NCBI GenBank assembly: GCA_028532985.1
Contig: JANCIK010000012.1
Span: 1-64,000, forward strand
Direction: 5' to 3'
DNA from: Stropharia rugosoannulata
Lineage: Eukaryota; Basidiomycota; Agaricomycetes; Agaricales; Strophariaceae
DNA: 64,000 nt
Shown here piece by piece: positions 11,274 to 23,400 of this stretch (position 1 is the first letter of the stretch; each line of letters begins with the position of its first letter). The translations under genes were made by a program, and so were the position numbers. A model generated the notes under the pieces. That model had not been told where the DNA came from. It worked only from the letters and a program-made list of their open reading frames with translations, and ran no database searches.

Positions 11274-13380
11274 GTACTCATAGTACGACCCATTTCAATA
11301 ACGTAGCTCTTTACGCTGTTGGCAGGAATTCCGTTCGGGAAATCTGTGGATCGAAATTACATTCCTGATGATCCGAGTTTGGAGCGTACCCACTTTCACC
11401 TTTTTTCCTGCCTCGATAGGTTCATTTTGGTCTGTTCTTAGTTCGATGGTCGTATATTAATCGAGAGAACGTGAAACAGACGCATGCAACTTATGAGTCA
11501 GCGACTTCTCATGATCAGACTCCGAAGAATTGTCACTGCACTACTACGCTTTCGACAATCAAGCTGAACGGACTCATCAATTCAAAAGAATAAACGATAC
11601 ATGGGATGAATAGATGTACAGGATTACCCCCCATTATATATAGAACATGACACATTTGAATCGATAATGATTGGTGAACGGTAGGTCAAAGGAACTACTA
11701 AGGTGGGCCGCGCATGGGAACATTAGTGGCCATGTTCCGTAGTGACTTGATATGGCTGGCCTGTGCACTCGATACGATGCAGACAAATGACATTTACATC
11801 ATTACATATTTACGGTTAGTTATGAGCGTGGCTGGCTGAGGACGACTCCGGTACAAAAAGCAGAGATCTGGCGTGCACAGTCAGCAACTAGGTATAGTGT
11901 AGAGATCACCGTAGAAGGATAGTAGCGGTACTGACTATACCCAAGGCTGTACAGGGCAAGTATGGACAGCGAGGAGTACAAGCGATGAAAACATCAGTGA
12001 CGACGAAGCAGCGAATCTCTGAGGAAGGTCAGATGGATGTCATGGACATGGAGGATCGTTACCGCAGTGGAAGAAGCCTACAATATCCTGTTCCGGCTCC
12101 CCAGTAAATTCATGCAGTGTGGTATGCAAACCCGAAGCCCCACTTGTGAGCGTGTAGGATAATGGAGAGGTTTAAAAAAACATACAATTAATATAGATTC
12201 ACTAAAGTTCGTCTTCTGCGCACTATTCCCATCTTTCACTGGTCATCGTACACGGGTATATGTTTGCGATGCTAATTTGCTGGGGTGTGTATAGGGGGAT
12301 TGGAGATGCATTACGGTTATTGGCGATAGTGAAGCTCTTACGGGTCGTGGAAAACGCAGTAGTGCACCCCAGAATGCACCCCATCCTTCGCAAGCCCTGA
12401 GTTTGCTGCGACGCGCCGCAGATCTAGCTCGCAACCTGGAGGATGCCAATCATGGACTAGCACAAGCTACCACATTGCGCAGGTGGATCGTCACAGAAGT
12501 GCCTGACAGATTAATGGCGGTAGGCGGCTAGAGTACCGGATTTGGACAGGGTCAGAACCGAAGGAGGGGAACACATTGACATAAAAAATGCGGGGTTACA
12601 GTTACACCATTATTGCCACAGTCCTCACAGTACAGCCTTAGTCTGGACCCTGATCCTTAAGGCTCGATTTCGATTCGTTTGTTTTTGCGCAAGAACATGG
12701 TTTCTAATCGCTAATTTAAAGTACTCTATGATCCGAATTGGCAGCTTCGGTATATAGAATGGTTTCAGACCTTCTCCCAATCGTGCCACTCCATGGGTAG
12801 TATATGACAAGGGCATTTGCATACATAGATAATTTATCCTTCTTTGCCTATCACAACTCGAGGTGTTTACTGCGTCTATTTGGACAGTTGTTAGAAGAAC
12901 AAGTACCATGACACTGCTATTTCGAGCCAGTCCATGACTGGTATTTGAGGGACACATTAGTTCACGCTTCGTGCCTGTAAAATCTGCATTGGGACGATCC
13001 GGCTGACTATCTCGAGCCAATTGAGTCTACACGTATGTACGTCATGGCCGCAGATGTATAGATTGAGTAACTAGAGCAGAATTAGTATAGAACACGCCTC
13101 GTAATTTGTGAGTGTCAAATTTTTGGGGTTACTACTTTCTCCAAATGTCAGCTGTACATAATTTGTCAAAGATGTCATAATTTAGACTGGTCTCACGATA
13201 TTGGGCATATGGGTATCGCAGAATCATCGAATAATCCAATGTTCATACACGAGACAAATAGGGACAAATTTATGTCTATGAACAGGAGCTGATATTCCAG
13301 TACTCGAGATGTAGCGGCTAGACGAACAGGTTGTCATGACTAGATACACAATACAACAGCATCGTAGTGAAAATTTTCTA
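11274..13380. other. Intergenic, one codon-like remnant
   Basis: Mostly AT-rich. A plus-strand frame at about 12305-12530 reads as a helical protein (SLLRRAADLARNLEDANHGL) but has an upstream stop and no Met. It looks like a fragment of a lost gene. No other feature is supported. Confidence 0.35.
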
Positions 13381-13808
13381 TCAGGCATCCGCCTCCTTAT
13401 CCTCTTCACCATATGCTTGCACCTCAACCTTCGAAAAGTCCTTCTTGATCTGCTGAATGATCTTCTCCTTGCCCACGGGCGTCGTAATCCGATAGCACGA
13501 CTCCGTGATGCTATTCCAGAGGAAGTACTGACGCTGCGCCCACTTGGAAGTGTTGTATCCCTCAAACACGGTTTGGCTTCCATCGACTTCAGTCAGCACA
13601 ACATTAACTTTAGTGAGGCCTGTTGCAAGTGCCAGTTCCTTTTGCATTGTTGTTCTTAGATCGATAGTTTCGGTCCATTCTGTCTGAGGGCAAATGTAAA
13701 CTCTTCATATCAGGATATGTCATTCACTCACATACCTTACGATTACTGACTTTGCGCTGGTACCACTATCAGCCGAGTACTCTATCGATCCAATATTAAA
13801 CTCACCAT
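13381..13808 (-). CDS. Small partner protein, copy 1 (108 aa), with ATG-only first exon
   Basis: Minus-strand exons: 13808-13806 (just ATG, followed by gtgagt), 13756-13736 (21 nt, RKVSNRK) and 13683-13381. The paralogue at 24962-25417 has the same three-exon layout, which supports the tiny exons. No family is recognised. The body contains VDGSQTVFEGYNTSKWAQRQ, then a basic/hydrophobic stretch and an acidic tail (EEDKEADA). Size and lack of a leader suggest a small soluble protein. It is transcribed away from the type-A family gene at 14342, with about 530 bp between the two start codons, so they may share control. Both copies have a TTTAATC-containing segment upstream of the ATG in place of a clear TATA box. 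Confidence 0.65.
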
Positions 13809-14280
13809 GTCGAAACGGTTACCCAATGGCTGTCTAGCAAGGCGCCGGATGAAGGTACGCGATTAAAGAGGTCAAAATGTAGCGGGGTCTGAAAGCAATA
13901 GACTAGCAGCAGCTGAGATGCTCTGGTTGTGCACTTGTCGATTTACCACGAATGACAAACTTCGGCTGATTTGTGTGATAATGACCAACGTGACTCCTAT
14001 TTATGATACTTACATGTTGTATCTATTTATACAAGCACATGGCTATCTAGATCAAGACAGATCGGACGCGCCTAATCCAAATCAATGTGCCAGAACGGGT
14101 GGCCCAGATTTATATGGTAGCACAATCACAGCAAATCAATGAGTCAATGTAAACCCGGTGTGGCGATTGCCGGTCCTGTTACAAACACACGCACCCCGAG
14201 CAAAGCAAGTACCAACTTTACGTCCGTCTGTAATTTCGAGCAAAGTACCTGAGAGTAATATGTCAGCAGACTTGGTCCTT

Positions 14281-14287
14281 TATAAAA
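14281..14287 (+). promoter_or_regulatory. TATA box of family copy 2
   Basis: TATAAAA in CCTTTATAAAACGG, 61 bases before the ATG at 14342 and identical over this stretch to the box of copy 1. Confidence 0.6.
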
Positions 14288-14341
14288 CGGGATTTAGAAC
14301 TAAAAATCTGCCCGTTCTCGTACCCACCTCACACATCCACA

Positions 14342-15469
14342 ATGCCTGACAGCATTTACGCGACATACGCAAACAAATACACAAATTCCACCATAGGAGA
14401 GGCGCTGTTCTTCCACTCCACTTTGCATGCAAATGTAAAGGGAATACGAGTTCTTCTCCCCGACAAGAAAATGGAGTTCACTGACGATTCGTTTATCGGC
14501 ACTGGTGTGTTTCATATATGCAACATTTATGATGTGACCACTCATTGATGCTATGCCGTTTGAATATCTCAAGATCCTTCTGGTACTTTCTATTACAACG
14601 ACATCGACACGGCAACATCGTCAGACAACTATAAGTCAGACATAACTGTAAACCCAAGGAATGGCCAACAGATTGCGTGGGTTATGTTTTACCGCGGCAC
14701 TACACTTGTCGCAGAGGTACGACCCTTGTTATATCAAGAAATCAGCTTAATAATAGAGGTCTTTTTCACTGAAATGCTAGTTTCTTGCCGATGACTATGT
14801 AAGCACTTTTGTCCGTCCCAACTCTGATTTCTCATTAGGCCCTCCCCCTACCATCTACCAGTTTAACGTTGTCAGAGTAGCCGATATGATTGGACATACG
14901 GCCACTGGACACTGGAAGCAATCGTCAGCTAGGAGCAAATTGGACGCCCACCTGAAAAAGGATGCGAACAGCAGAACTATCATCCTCGATATCTCCGAAG
15001 CCATCCACATGACAGCGACGATGACCACTGACGATCCCACATTGATAGCGTCTGGTTTTCCGAGTATGTATTTCCAGATATTCCCCTCGTGAATTGATTT
15101 ACAGGCTATATCGATCACACAGACATCACAGGCGATTTCCATTTTGATAAAGAGGATGACATTAAAGATGGTGTCTATGTCAACTACACCAACGACCGTC
15201 TTGTTTTCTATAAGGATGATTTTAGGGGAACTGAATTTACAGGCTTTGTACGTTATCTCTCCCCTATCACTCGTAGAAACTCAACCTGACTTCCCCGTAA
15301 CACTTTATTAAGTTCATCCGTAGGTCGTCCAGCCCCCGCTAACTGAACGTGAATCTGATGCGTAGTTTTCCTTCCACTCATTACAGCCAATGGAAGGTCT
15401 GACAGTCAGACCCTCCTTGGCATAGGCAACGATTCAGAACTTACGTTGACTGGGACCATTTGGGCTTAG
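14342..15469 (+). CDS. Uncharacterised seven-exon family, type A, copy 2 (246 aa)
   Basis: Exons 14342-14504, 14574-14716, 14781-14798 (18 nt, FLADDY), 14862-15063, 15123-15247, 15313-15319 (7 nt) and 15387-15469. Exon lengths 163, 143, 18, 202, 125 and 7 equal those of copies 3, 5 and 6; only the last exon is shorter, ending ...TGTIWA. It begins MPDSIYATYANKY and carries GEALFFHS, VLLPDKKMEF, YYNDIDTA, DITGDFHFDKED and NGRSDSQTLLG. No signal peptide, no helix-rich region and no known catalytic motif are visible. It is the middle gene of the first module: small partner (minus), this gene, then the type-B gene at 17016. Confidence 0.75.
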
Positions 15470-17015
15470 AAGATGTAAGATAAATGCAATTACAATGGTA
15501 CGAGTCCTGTCTTGGTTCGTACTGTTATTCGTTGAAGTCAACTACACCGATGTAAACATACTATGATTTTTCCTTCCTGGTACACAGCTATCCCCAGTAA
15601 GAGTTACGTGGAGGAGGGCAGCTGCCAAATGCATGTAAAATTACTCAATGATATATGTTGTTACTGTGCTTGTATGTCGAAATGCGCGCTACAAATTGGT
15701 AGACTCTGGCTCTTGACTTCGTTCCAGAAAGAAATCAGAGGCATGATGGCAATGAAACTTAGCATTCCTCGACTCTGTTTACTAATATGGTACTTGAAAC
15801 CAAAGAAGCCCCTTCATCTTTTCGAATGAGATTGTTGAGGGAGCCTTTTTAGAATTCGGCCATACAGTAGATATGTATTCTCTATCGAGGAGAGCCAATC
15901 AAACGGAGCCATTTTTCATCTGGCGCGTGTACGCTTAGTAAAGTAATATCTGTGCTGCTACATGGACGTGGGTAGTAAAATGTATGTACAGGTGCATGCA
16001 GGTGCGTGCGCCCCACGGAATAAATACAAAGTAGTTGTCACTAAGTATCTTCTTGGATGATCAGAGTCACTGTGGGAACATCTGCACGACATTTGTGAGA
16101 TAGTGATCTGAACACGGGTCTACGACGATCCGAACACGGATTTGCGGGTATCGATACCAATGATAGAAGCGTGTGCTGCATGATGTAACTCTGGGAATAA
16201 CAGATACGCCCAAAAGGTCTAACATTGTCTTCACAGAGTTAACGCACGTTTGCCTTTTGTTAATCTTCATTATATAAATATCAAGGGCATGGGGTCACGT
16301 ATTGCCGCCTTTCAGGAGCTACGCGATTTGTTACGGGTGTCCGTAGATAAGTAGTCAACAGGACTTCATTTCCGTCTGCCACTATTGTACCATTTTAGGC
16401 GTCTCAAGTTCAGGTGCCGGTCCTAGTCGACAAAACTTCAAAATATTAGCTTTCTAGACTTCTGTCGTGCCGAATAGAATAAGGGAATTAATCTAAATAT
16501 GGAACACCGAACATTAATGTGACTGACTGGGAAGTGTCAATACTCTGGCTGTAATTTTTAATCTACGATACTGGGATCTGTGACTGGCATTTGGAATGTA
16601 CAATGTACTACACACGTCCAATGTGATAACATCTATCAGAGCAATTCGAATAACTGACCCTAAAAGAACCTCAGACAGATATGGAAACCATGAAAGGCGT
16701 TTTAAATATAGTTAACAGCCAAGGGTGTCGATCATTCATTGCCACAAAGACCAACCATTCAAATCCTAACCTTTTAGGTATTCGATTTACGTGTATGGAG
16801 TGCTATCAATAATAGCGAGCTTCATGCGGTGGGGCATGACCAGATCATGTTTGCCAATGTACGCCGCCACACAGGAGTGTGAATGGTGAGAGACCGTCTT
16901 GGATTGGTTCACGCACCTATTACGTATGACATATTGAGATTCGAGCCGCAGATTTGATTATCATGCGCTGCTTATATGCCAGTACGCAGAATCATCCCTC
17001 TGCAGCCCGTATACA
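15470..17015. other. Intergenic spacer of module 1
   Basis: No gene is recognised. The 3' end of copy 2 and the approach to copy 3 share patches with the matching spacer of module 2 (27007-28806). Examples are the CCGATGTAAAC/CCAATGTAAAC patch after the type-A gene, and an ATAATAGCGAGCTT / GTAATAGTGAGCTT patch followed by a GCATGACCAG-like run before the type-B gene. The small ORFs here are not conserved. Confidence 0.45.
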
Positions 17016-18141
17016 ATGGATCGCAGCATATACGCAGATTACCTCGTCAAATACCAGCATCAGACCACAGCGGGTGCTCTGTTTTTCCACTCCTCTCTAC
17101 CTGGCTACGAGAATGGCTTGCGAGTCATCCTCCCCGAACTTGGGCTAGAGTTCGGTGACCATTCATTTGTTGGACAAGGTATTCCTTGATTATGTAGATG
17201 CTATGATGCTGCTCATAACTTATGCGTCATCCGAATTGTTCTCAAGATGCAACTGGTTTCTTCTATTACAATGACCTAGCCACAGTCAAGACTGCGAACG
17301 GCTATGTATCAGGCAGCACAATAAATCCAAAAAATAATCAACTTATCGCATGGGTCAAGTTTTATATCGATGACACAGTTGTTGCTGAGGTATGATACAC
17401 TTATCGCCGAGAAAACACTCTAAAAATTGAATCCTTTGCCTTGTGCTACCTAGTTCCTTGGCGATGACTATGTAAGGTCAACTTTCATCTCCAATCGTGA
17501 TGATCTTATTTATTCTACGCATACTAGTTCAAAATTGTCTCCGTAGCTGGAATGGTTTTGTACAAACACGCGGGGAAATGGCGGGGATCCTCTCAAGAGC
17601 GCAATGTGGAAGCCTACATTAAAAAAGATGAGGACAGCGGTGTTATTACCCTCGACATTTCCCAGAGTATCCAGAAGATAGGAACAATGACGACCGAGGA
17701 TCCCGTCTTGAAAGCGGCCGAAATTCCAAGTATGTGTCTGTGATTATACTTCGGATACATGCTAATTCAACCACGACGTTGAAATATAGACATTAAAGGA
17801 AATTTCTATTACTCTAGCTTGGACCATATAAGTGACGGTACCCAAGTCAGCTATACCAACGACCGCATCGCCTTCTACAAGAATGATACCAGCGGCCCCG
17901 TGTTTACAGGCTATGTGCGTTCTATCTCTTTCATGAATTTTAGTTGACGTGTTCTGATATCAACTTGATACATCCATCAAGCTCATTCGTAAGTATTTTT
18001 CATCCTTCGTGGTTAACTTGAATTAACATTATTGTTTCATATTACATAGCTAACGGGAGGGAGCATAGCTCAAGACTTCTGGGGATTGACAACGGCACAG
18101 AGCTTATATTGACGGGGACTACGTGGGTTAATACAAAGTAA
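17016..18141 (+). CDS. Uncharacterised seven-exon family, type B, copy 3 (249 aa)
   Basis: Exons 17016-17178, 17247-17389, 17454-17471 (18 nt, FLGDDY), 17528-17729, 17790-17914, 17982-17988 (7 nt, CTCATTC) and 18050-18141. The first six exon lengths and all phases are those of the type-A genes, but the sequence is clearly a separate subtype: it starts MDRSIYADYLVKYQ and has GALFFHSSLPGYENGLRVIL, YYNDLATVKT, NIKGNFYYSSLDHISDG and an NGREHSSRLLG ending. Function unknown. The promoter differs from type A: TTATATGCCAGTACG lies about 45 bases before the ATG and is shared with the type-B gene at 28807. It is the third gene of module 1. Confidence 0.75.
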
Positions 18142-19260
18142 ACGCGATAACTATGCGACTCTGAGAGGCATGACGTGTCTTTTCCCCGTTTAAAGTGTAT
18201 TGAGATGGTACATTACCATTGTTTCGTGTGGCTCAAAGTCCGTGTATTGTCAATTTAATGACACATTCCTGAGTACAATATCCCTGAGGCCTGCCCAAGC
18301 TCTCTATTTCTTTGAATATGCTCGTCGTATCTTTATTCTATCACCTAAGTTGGCGTTGCTCGTAACGTGAGAGGGGAGGCGCCGTGAGCAGTTTGCTTAC
18401 GTAGCTTCATGTGCAATGGTTAAGATAATGGTGTTGGTGACATATGAGTGGCTGATACGAGCGGCAGAGAAATTGGAGGAAAACATCGCAGATGTGAAAG
18501 ATGTGGGCCAGGCGGATGGCATGTCAGATCTACTGCAAGAGGGGCACAAAAGGCAGCGAGCGATCCTTGAATTCATGTATATGCGTGAGCGGTGCAGATA
18601 CAGAGGTCTGTGATGGTTGAATGAAGATGTACGAGTAATTGATTGCGTAAAAGTGTAAAAGTGTTGTGGAGTTACGTGGAGGGTGAGTGATACGTGAATA
18701 GTGGGAAATATATGTGAAGTAATGTGAAGTAATGAGCAAGCATTATATTGTTTGTGCTAGATAATAATATCAAGCACTACAGTGGGCTCCCAACAGTGAT
18801 TGGCATTGCCCACTACTACAAAATTTTTAGGGACGTTGATCTGGACATTGAGCATACTGTCCAGAATTCACAAAGTTAATTTGACCATGTGAACTCCGTG
18901 TTCATTGCCCGCGCCCTCTTCCCCATCTTCTGCGCCGACCTTGGATGCGCTTTTCATTAGTTCTGTTAGCTGACATTCCGTCCCTCCACATTCGTTGACC
19001 TGTGTGGCCATAACCGTTCGCAGCAGTCAAGCTGCGTCAAAGCATGTCCCGCTCACCTGCTGATCCAGCGACCGCAGACTAGTCCCGCTTGGCCACACAT
19101 GTGTTGTACTCCGCAGGACCGAGCCTTCTTGTCACCCTCTCCTCCTCCTACTTTGACCCGTGCTAGGTAATTAGCTGTCTTCTGCTCTCGGATATCAAAA
19201 TTACCGGGAGTTGGTGATCGCGCACATACAGCTCAGCGCAGGCTCGTTCGACTGGCACCG
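18142..19260. other. Intergenic, one small ORF
   Basis: The first 150 bases resemble the 3' flank of the other type-B gene (GTATTGTCAATTTAATG here, GTATCGTCAATTTAATT after 29949). A 65-codon ORF at 18416-18613 (WLIRAAEKLEENIADVKDVG) is charged and helical but has no other support. From 18.9 kb the sequence is C-rich and unannotatable up to the inverted-repeat element. Confidence 0.35.
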
Positions 19261-20014
19261 TATGGTGAGTTATTTGCACCATATTCTCACGCGCCCCCCC
19301 GGACTGATCTGAGTGCCCGCCCCCCAACTCAGAGGGCCTTAACCTATGGGTCGGCAGATAACTGCTTCATATGGCTCCTATTGTGTAAGTGTTGGATAAT
19401 ATCGACTCTAAATGTATTTTGTAGCATTTCTTTACTGTTTAATTTCAAATTATTGATGTAAGGCAGTCACAACATATAATCCAATTTCTGCTTCGATTCC
19501 GGAGTACTTTTAAGTGTATTATGCATAAATAAATCATACAATACATATAATGTTAGAATCAAGTGAGAAAGACACTATATTCTCTGTAAATTCTATCTAA
19601 ACTTGCTTGTTGTTGCAACATCAGGAAATTGTCCTGGTCAATCTGCTTGTTATCATTGATTTTTTTCGAATAAAATACACATAACTAGGTCAGCCCTTAT
19701 CTATATACACTTATATGACATTGAAACCACATATTCAAATTTGTTCTTCTGAGTCGGGGCGGGCAAACTTGAATGTCGGGGGGGGGAAATCAGGCGTGGG
19801 AATTCATCAAGCTCGGAATGATGGCAGTGAAAATCGAGTGAATATTGGGCGAATACATATAATTTCATTGAGAGTTTCACGCAGGGGGTTAGAAATATAA
19901 GTATGCTTGTGTACTTAAGTGATCCTTGCAAAGTACAGCACGATGGAAAGCGGTCTGGCTTGCCGAGTTGGGGGGCGGGGGCGCGTGAGAATATGGTGCA
20001 AATAACTCACCATA
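19261..20014. mobile_element. 754-bp inverted-repeat element (MITE-like, TA target)
   Basis: The left end TATGGTGAGTTATTTGCACC continuing to CACGCGCCCC (19261-19300) is matched exactly in reverse complement at the right end (about 19975-20014). The match resumes with CGCCCCCCAACTC on both sides after a 22-nt insertion present only on the left. TA at both outer edges (19261-19262, 20013-20014) fits a TA target duplication as made by Tc1/mariner-type elements. The interior is AT-rich with a G-run near 19779 and no transposase frame, so the element is non-autonomous. It lies inside intron 3 of the inverted family copy at 20046-20488. Confidence 0.75.
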
Positions 20015-20045
20015 AGGCGTTGTTGATATGTACAAGTATGCTCAC

Positions 20046-20488
20046 ATAGTCATCCGCGAGGAACTATTAGTTCCATGAAATGAACGTCTGTTATTAAGTT
20101 TCATGTGAATTATAAACCTCGTCGTACCTCTGCAACAAGCGTACTGCCGTGGTAAAACATGACCCATGCAATGCGCTGACCATCCGTCGGGTTTGTAGTT
20201 ATGTCCGACTTGTAGCTGTCTGCGGTTGTCGCCGCGTCGATATCATCGTAAAAAAATGTACCAGAGGGATCTTCCGGTGCAGCAGTTATGAATACTCCGT
20301 GTAATGGTAGATAAGGGAAACTGACCAGTCCCGATAAACGAGTTGTCAGTGAACTCCATCTTCTTGTCTGGGAGAAGAACGCGTAGTCCCTTTACAGCGC
20401 TGTGCAAGGAGGAGTGGAAGAACAGAGCCTCCCCTTCTGTGGAATGCTTGTACTTGTTGGTGTATGTCGCGTATATACTGTCAGGCAT
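20046..20488 (-). pseudogene. Truncated type-A family copy 4, exons 1-3 only
   Basis: Minus-strand exons 20488-20326, 20270-20128 and 20063-20046 (18-nt FLADDY) are intact and in phase, with exon lengths 163, 143 and 18 as in the complete copies. The first exon reads MPDSIYATYTNKY, close to copies 2 and 5. A TATA box (TATAAAA on the minus strand, 20530-20536) is kept. After the donor of exon 3 only 31 bases of intron remain before the inverted-repeat element at 20014. Beyond that element (below 19261) I find nothing like exons 4-7. The gene has therefore lost its 3' half, by insertion plus deletion or at a rearrangement breakpoint. No frame damage is seen in what remains, suggesting a fairly recent event. 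Confidence 0.75.
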
Positions 20489-23400
20489 TGTGATTGTAAT
20501 CTGTGGGAGGGGAGCTACAGCTAATGCTGTTTTATACGTAAGAAATCCACTAACCAATTTGTGTCTGGGACTTAGCTTGAAACCACTTCGAGGAGATAGC
20601 AGCCATACCCGAGAGCTCGTTCGAAAGATGACGTTGTGCTGATAGGAGTCTATGGAAGAAAACGGATTGAGTTACACTCGCACCAGAAAACGCAACATTC
20701 CAATGACATCGATTTGGTCCAGGTGGACGCAGTGGGGATTGAAGGGGAAAGGTACGAAGATGTGGCAGATGATCTAGATCAGTGCTAACGATGCCCTTCA
20801 ACCATTTTGTACACTCAAGTGGTATGAAATCCATATGGTCGTATTCGCAAAAACTTGGCTTGCTGATATCACGTAAGAGCCTAAAGCTCATGCATTATTC
20901 GTTATCTAAAATGTCTTCGTTGAAGGAAACTATGAAAACTTTATTACATATCAAAGGTCGTATAATGGATAGCCTACAAAGTAAAATGTAAACGATATGG
21001 AAGGAGTAGTTTATTTGCGCACTTGCGAACTTTGTCCGATTTGGTTTTTCTCGAATGTACCTTGGTGACAATATGCTACGTTCTATTTATTCGCATGATA
21101 TATTTATCTGTCGTAGATGAGAAACAAGATTTGAGGGGTGCTTCCCCTCCAGGCGCAGGTTTAAAGGTTACGATTACAGCTTTTCTTATAGCAGGTCAAT
21201 AGAAACACGCGTTGTGCCTCCATTCCATCTAAAAATGCAATGTCCTAGACGTCCGCAGGACAAAAGGTGGATTTGATGTGTTCCTTATCATGCTCTGCTA
21301 ATAAGTAGGTAATAGTAGATCGGCAACTAATTAGGCACAGAGGAAACAGGAACTGAGATTTCAGTAGCGAGTAGACTGGATTAGCGATCCTGACTCCTCA
21401 GTAGGTGACAATGCACAAGTTTGGGGTCTCAACCGATATAAAAGGTTAAGAGCGCGGGCTGCCCTTCATAATTGGGGAAGATATATTGTAACCTTGAGTT
21501 TCTGATCCCTCAGGCTGCGCTTGGGCAATGCAGATCCCTGGGGAGGCATAGACGGTGATTACAGTGAGATATCATGTAACCCAGCCTCTATTATTGTTAC
21601 AAGAGACCACTAGTCAGGGAGGCTGGTATTTCGTAGGTCCTGTGTGAGCAGATTGCCCGAGCTATTTATTTACTTTGTCTTGTGCCATGGTTTGGTTTCA
21701 TTGCGTCTCATGTTCCGGGCCCCTGTGCCAGCTATAATTTATGGCGTGGGTGCGTGACGCCGATCATGCCCGCGCTCACACCCAATCTGCAGGATGGTTT
21801 TGGGATGGTTTCGCAAAGAGACCATTTATTCGCTGCTGCAATTTACTCAAACTTACAACCTATACTCTGTCATTGCGTCAGTTCATCCCTCTCAAGGTGC
21901 AAGACTGATGACCCATATGTTGTCTGTAAGCTTACGAAGTCGGACGCTCTCAGAATCATACATCTAGTAAGCAAAAGTTACACGATCCTATAAACTTGAT
22001 TATAGGGTAGATTTTAAGCTGATGATTCCAGGGGCTCTCTAACAAATCAAATAGTATATCTCATGGTATATACGAGGTCCTGTATGTACATTTTAATTTT
22101 AGAGTAGTACTTATCCCATGCAGAAGAGGTGTGAGGTGTGAGCGAGCCCGTAACTCACCTGTGACTAACCTGTGACTCATATTTCCCACAACCATCCCAT
22201 AGACCCGCACAGACCCGCACATTTTTCCGTGCCCCATGCGTTGGCCCGAGCAACTTGACAGCAGCAGCAATAGTGCCACAAATTACTGCTCTCTCCGTCG
22301 TAAACCAAGGCTACAATTTGTCTAAGGCCGGGATGTGCGCCGTCTGGATCTGAGCATCCACCTAACAACGCCGCCAGCATAGCCCTACTTGGCTCTGGCC
22401 CAGTCTTTCTGAACTGACCCTCACCTCAAGTCCAGCCTGCTTCTTCCAACGCCCCTCTTCAACCTCCCAGTTATAGGTTCAATAAAAGCGCGTGCAATTC
22501 ATGCTTTGGCGGTCCGTCCCACTTGCTGTCACTCCCCGCTGCTCGGGCCTTACAGCTCCTCGTCAAATTAACACAATGTGCACCGCGCTTTGGAAGTAAA
22601 CAGTACGTTTTTCGTGTTCCACACCAATGCAAACAATTCATGGCAGATCCACAGCTGCTCGGACAACGCCTCGGGTAAGAGTATTTCCGCCGGGTGTTTA
22701 GGACGATGCGCTCCTCATTCAGCCCTGCAATTGTCATCTTAACCACCCTGCCTCCATCAGGGGTCCTCGACAGGGTCCGGAAGGGACTGGGAGGAAGGTC
22801 GTAGCAACGGTCGTAATGTTAAGGCGAGTTACGCTGTCTCCCTCTGCTCTCACGGCTGCTGACGGTATAACATCTCCTATCGCATTGACTGAGGCTGCAG
22901 TCCCCCTGCGTCATATCTATCATCTGCATCTCGTTCACAACCTGTTCCTCTCTGTTTTGACTCCGGAATGCCTATACCATCGACGCTAACTGCACACTAG
23001 CACTTAAGTCATCGTCTTCTAAGGAGGTCTTTCCACCTCGTGTCATGTAGCCTCAACCAGCCATTCTCGCATACATATTGCGGGATAGTTTTATGTTCAG
23101 CTGTGCCAGAGACGGTTGGTCTGGTTCTGCAAGGCCGTCAGTCCTTCGTATACTGCTCGCATCTGGTACACTATGGCGTCAGCAGTCCTTTTTTTTGGCG
23201 TGCAGTGAGAGATCACGAGTGCGTCATGCAGCGCTTGCGGTCGTGCGTGTACTGAACGTAATAATATGGCACGCGGTTTGATGGCTCCGGGGCTACATTT
23301 AACATGTGGCCACCAAGGTACATTCGAGAAGAACCAGATTGCTTCATCTGGTAAGCCATTTGCAGATACAGAAATAAGCTCCTCCGTCCATGACCTTGGA

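Noticed and set aside
8425..22850. Possible relation between C-rich segments near 8.6 kb and 22.8 kb (both with GAAGGTCGT...GTCGTAAT)
   Set aside because: The match is short and I could not extend it with confidence by eye; it may be two copies of one decayed retroelement.
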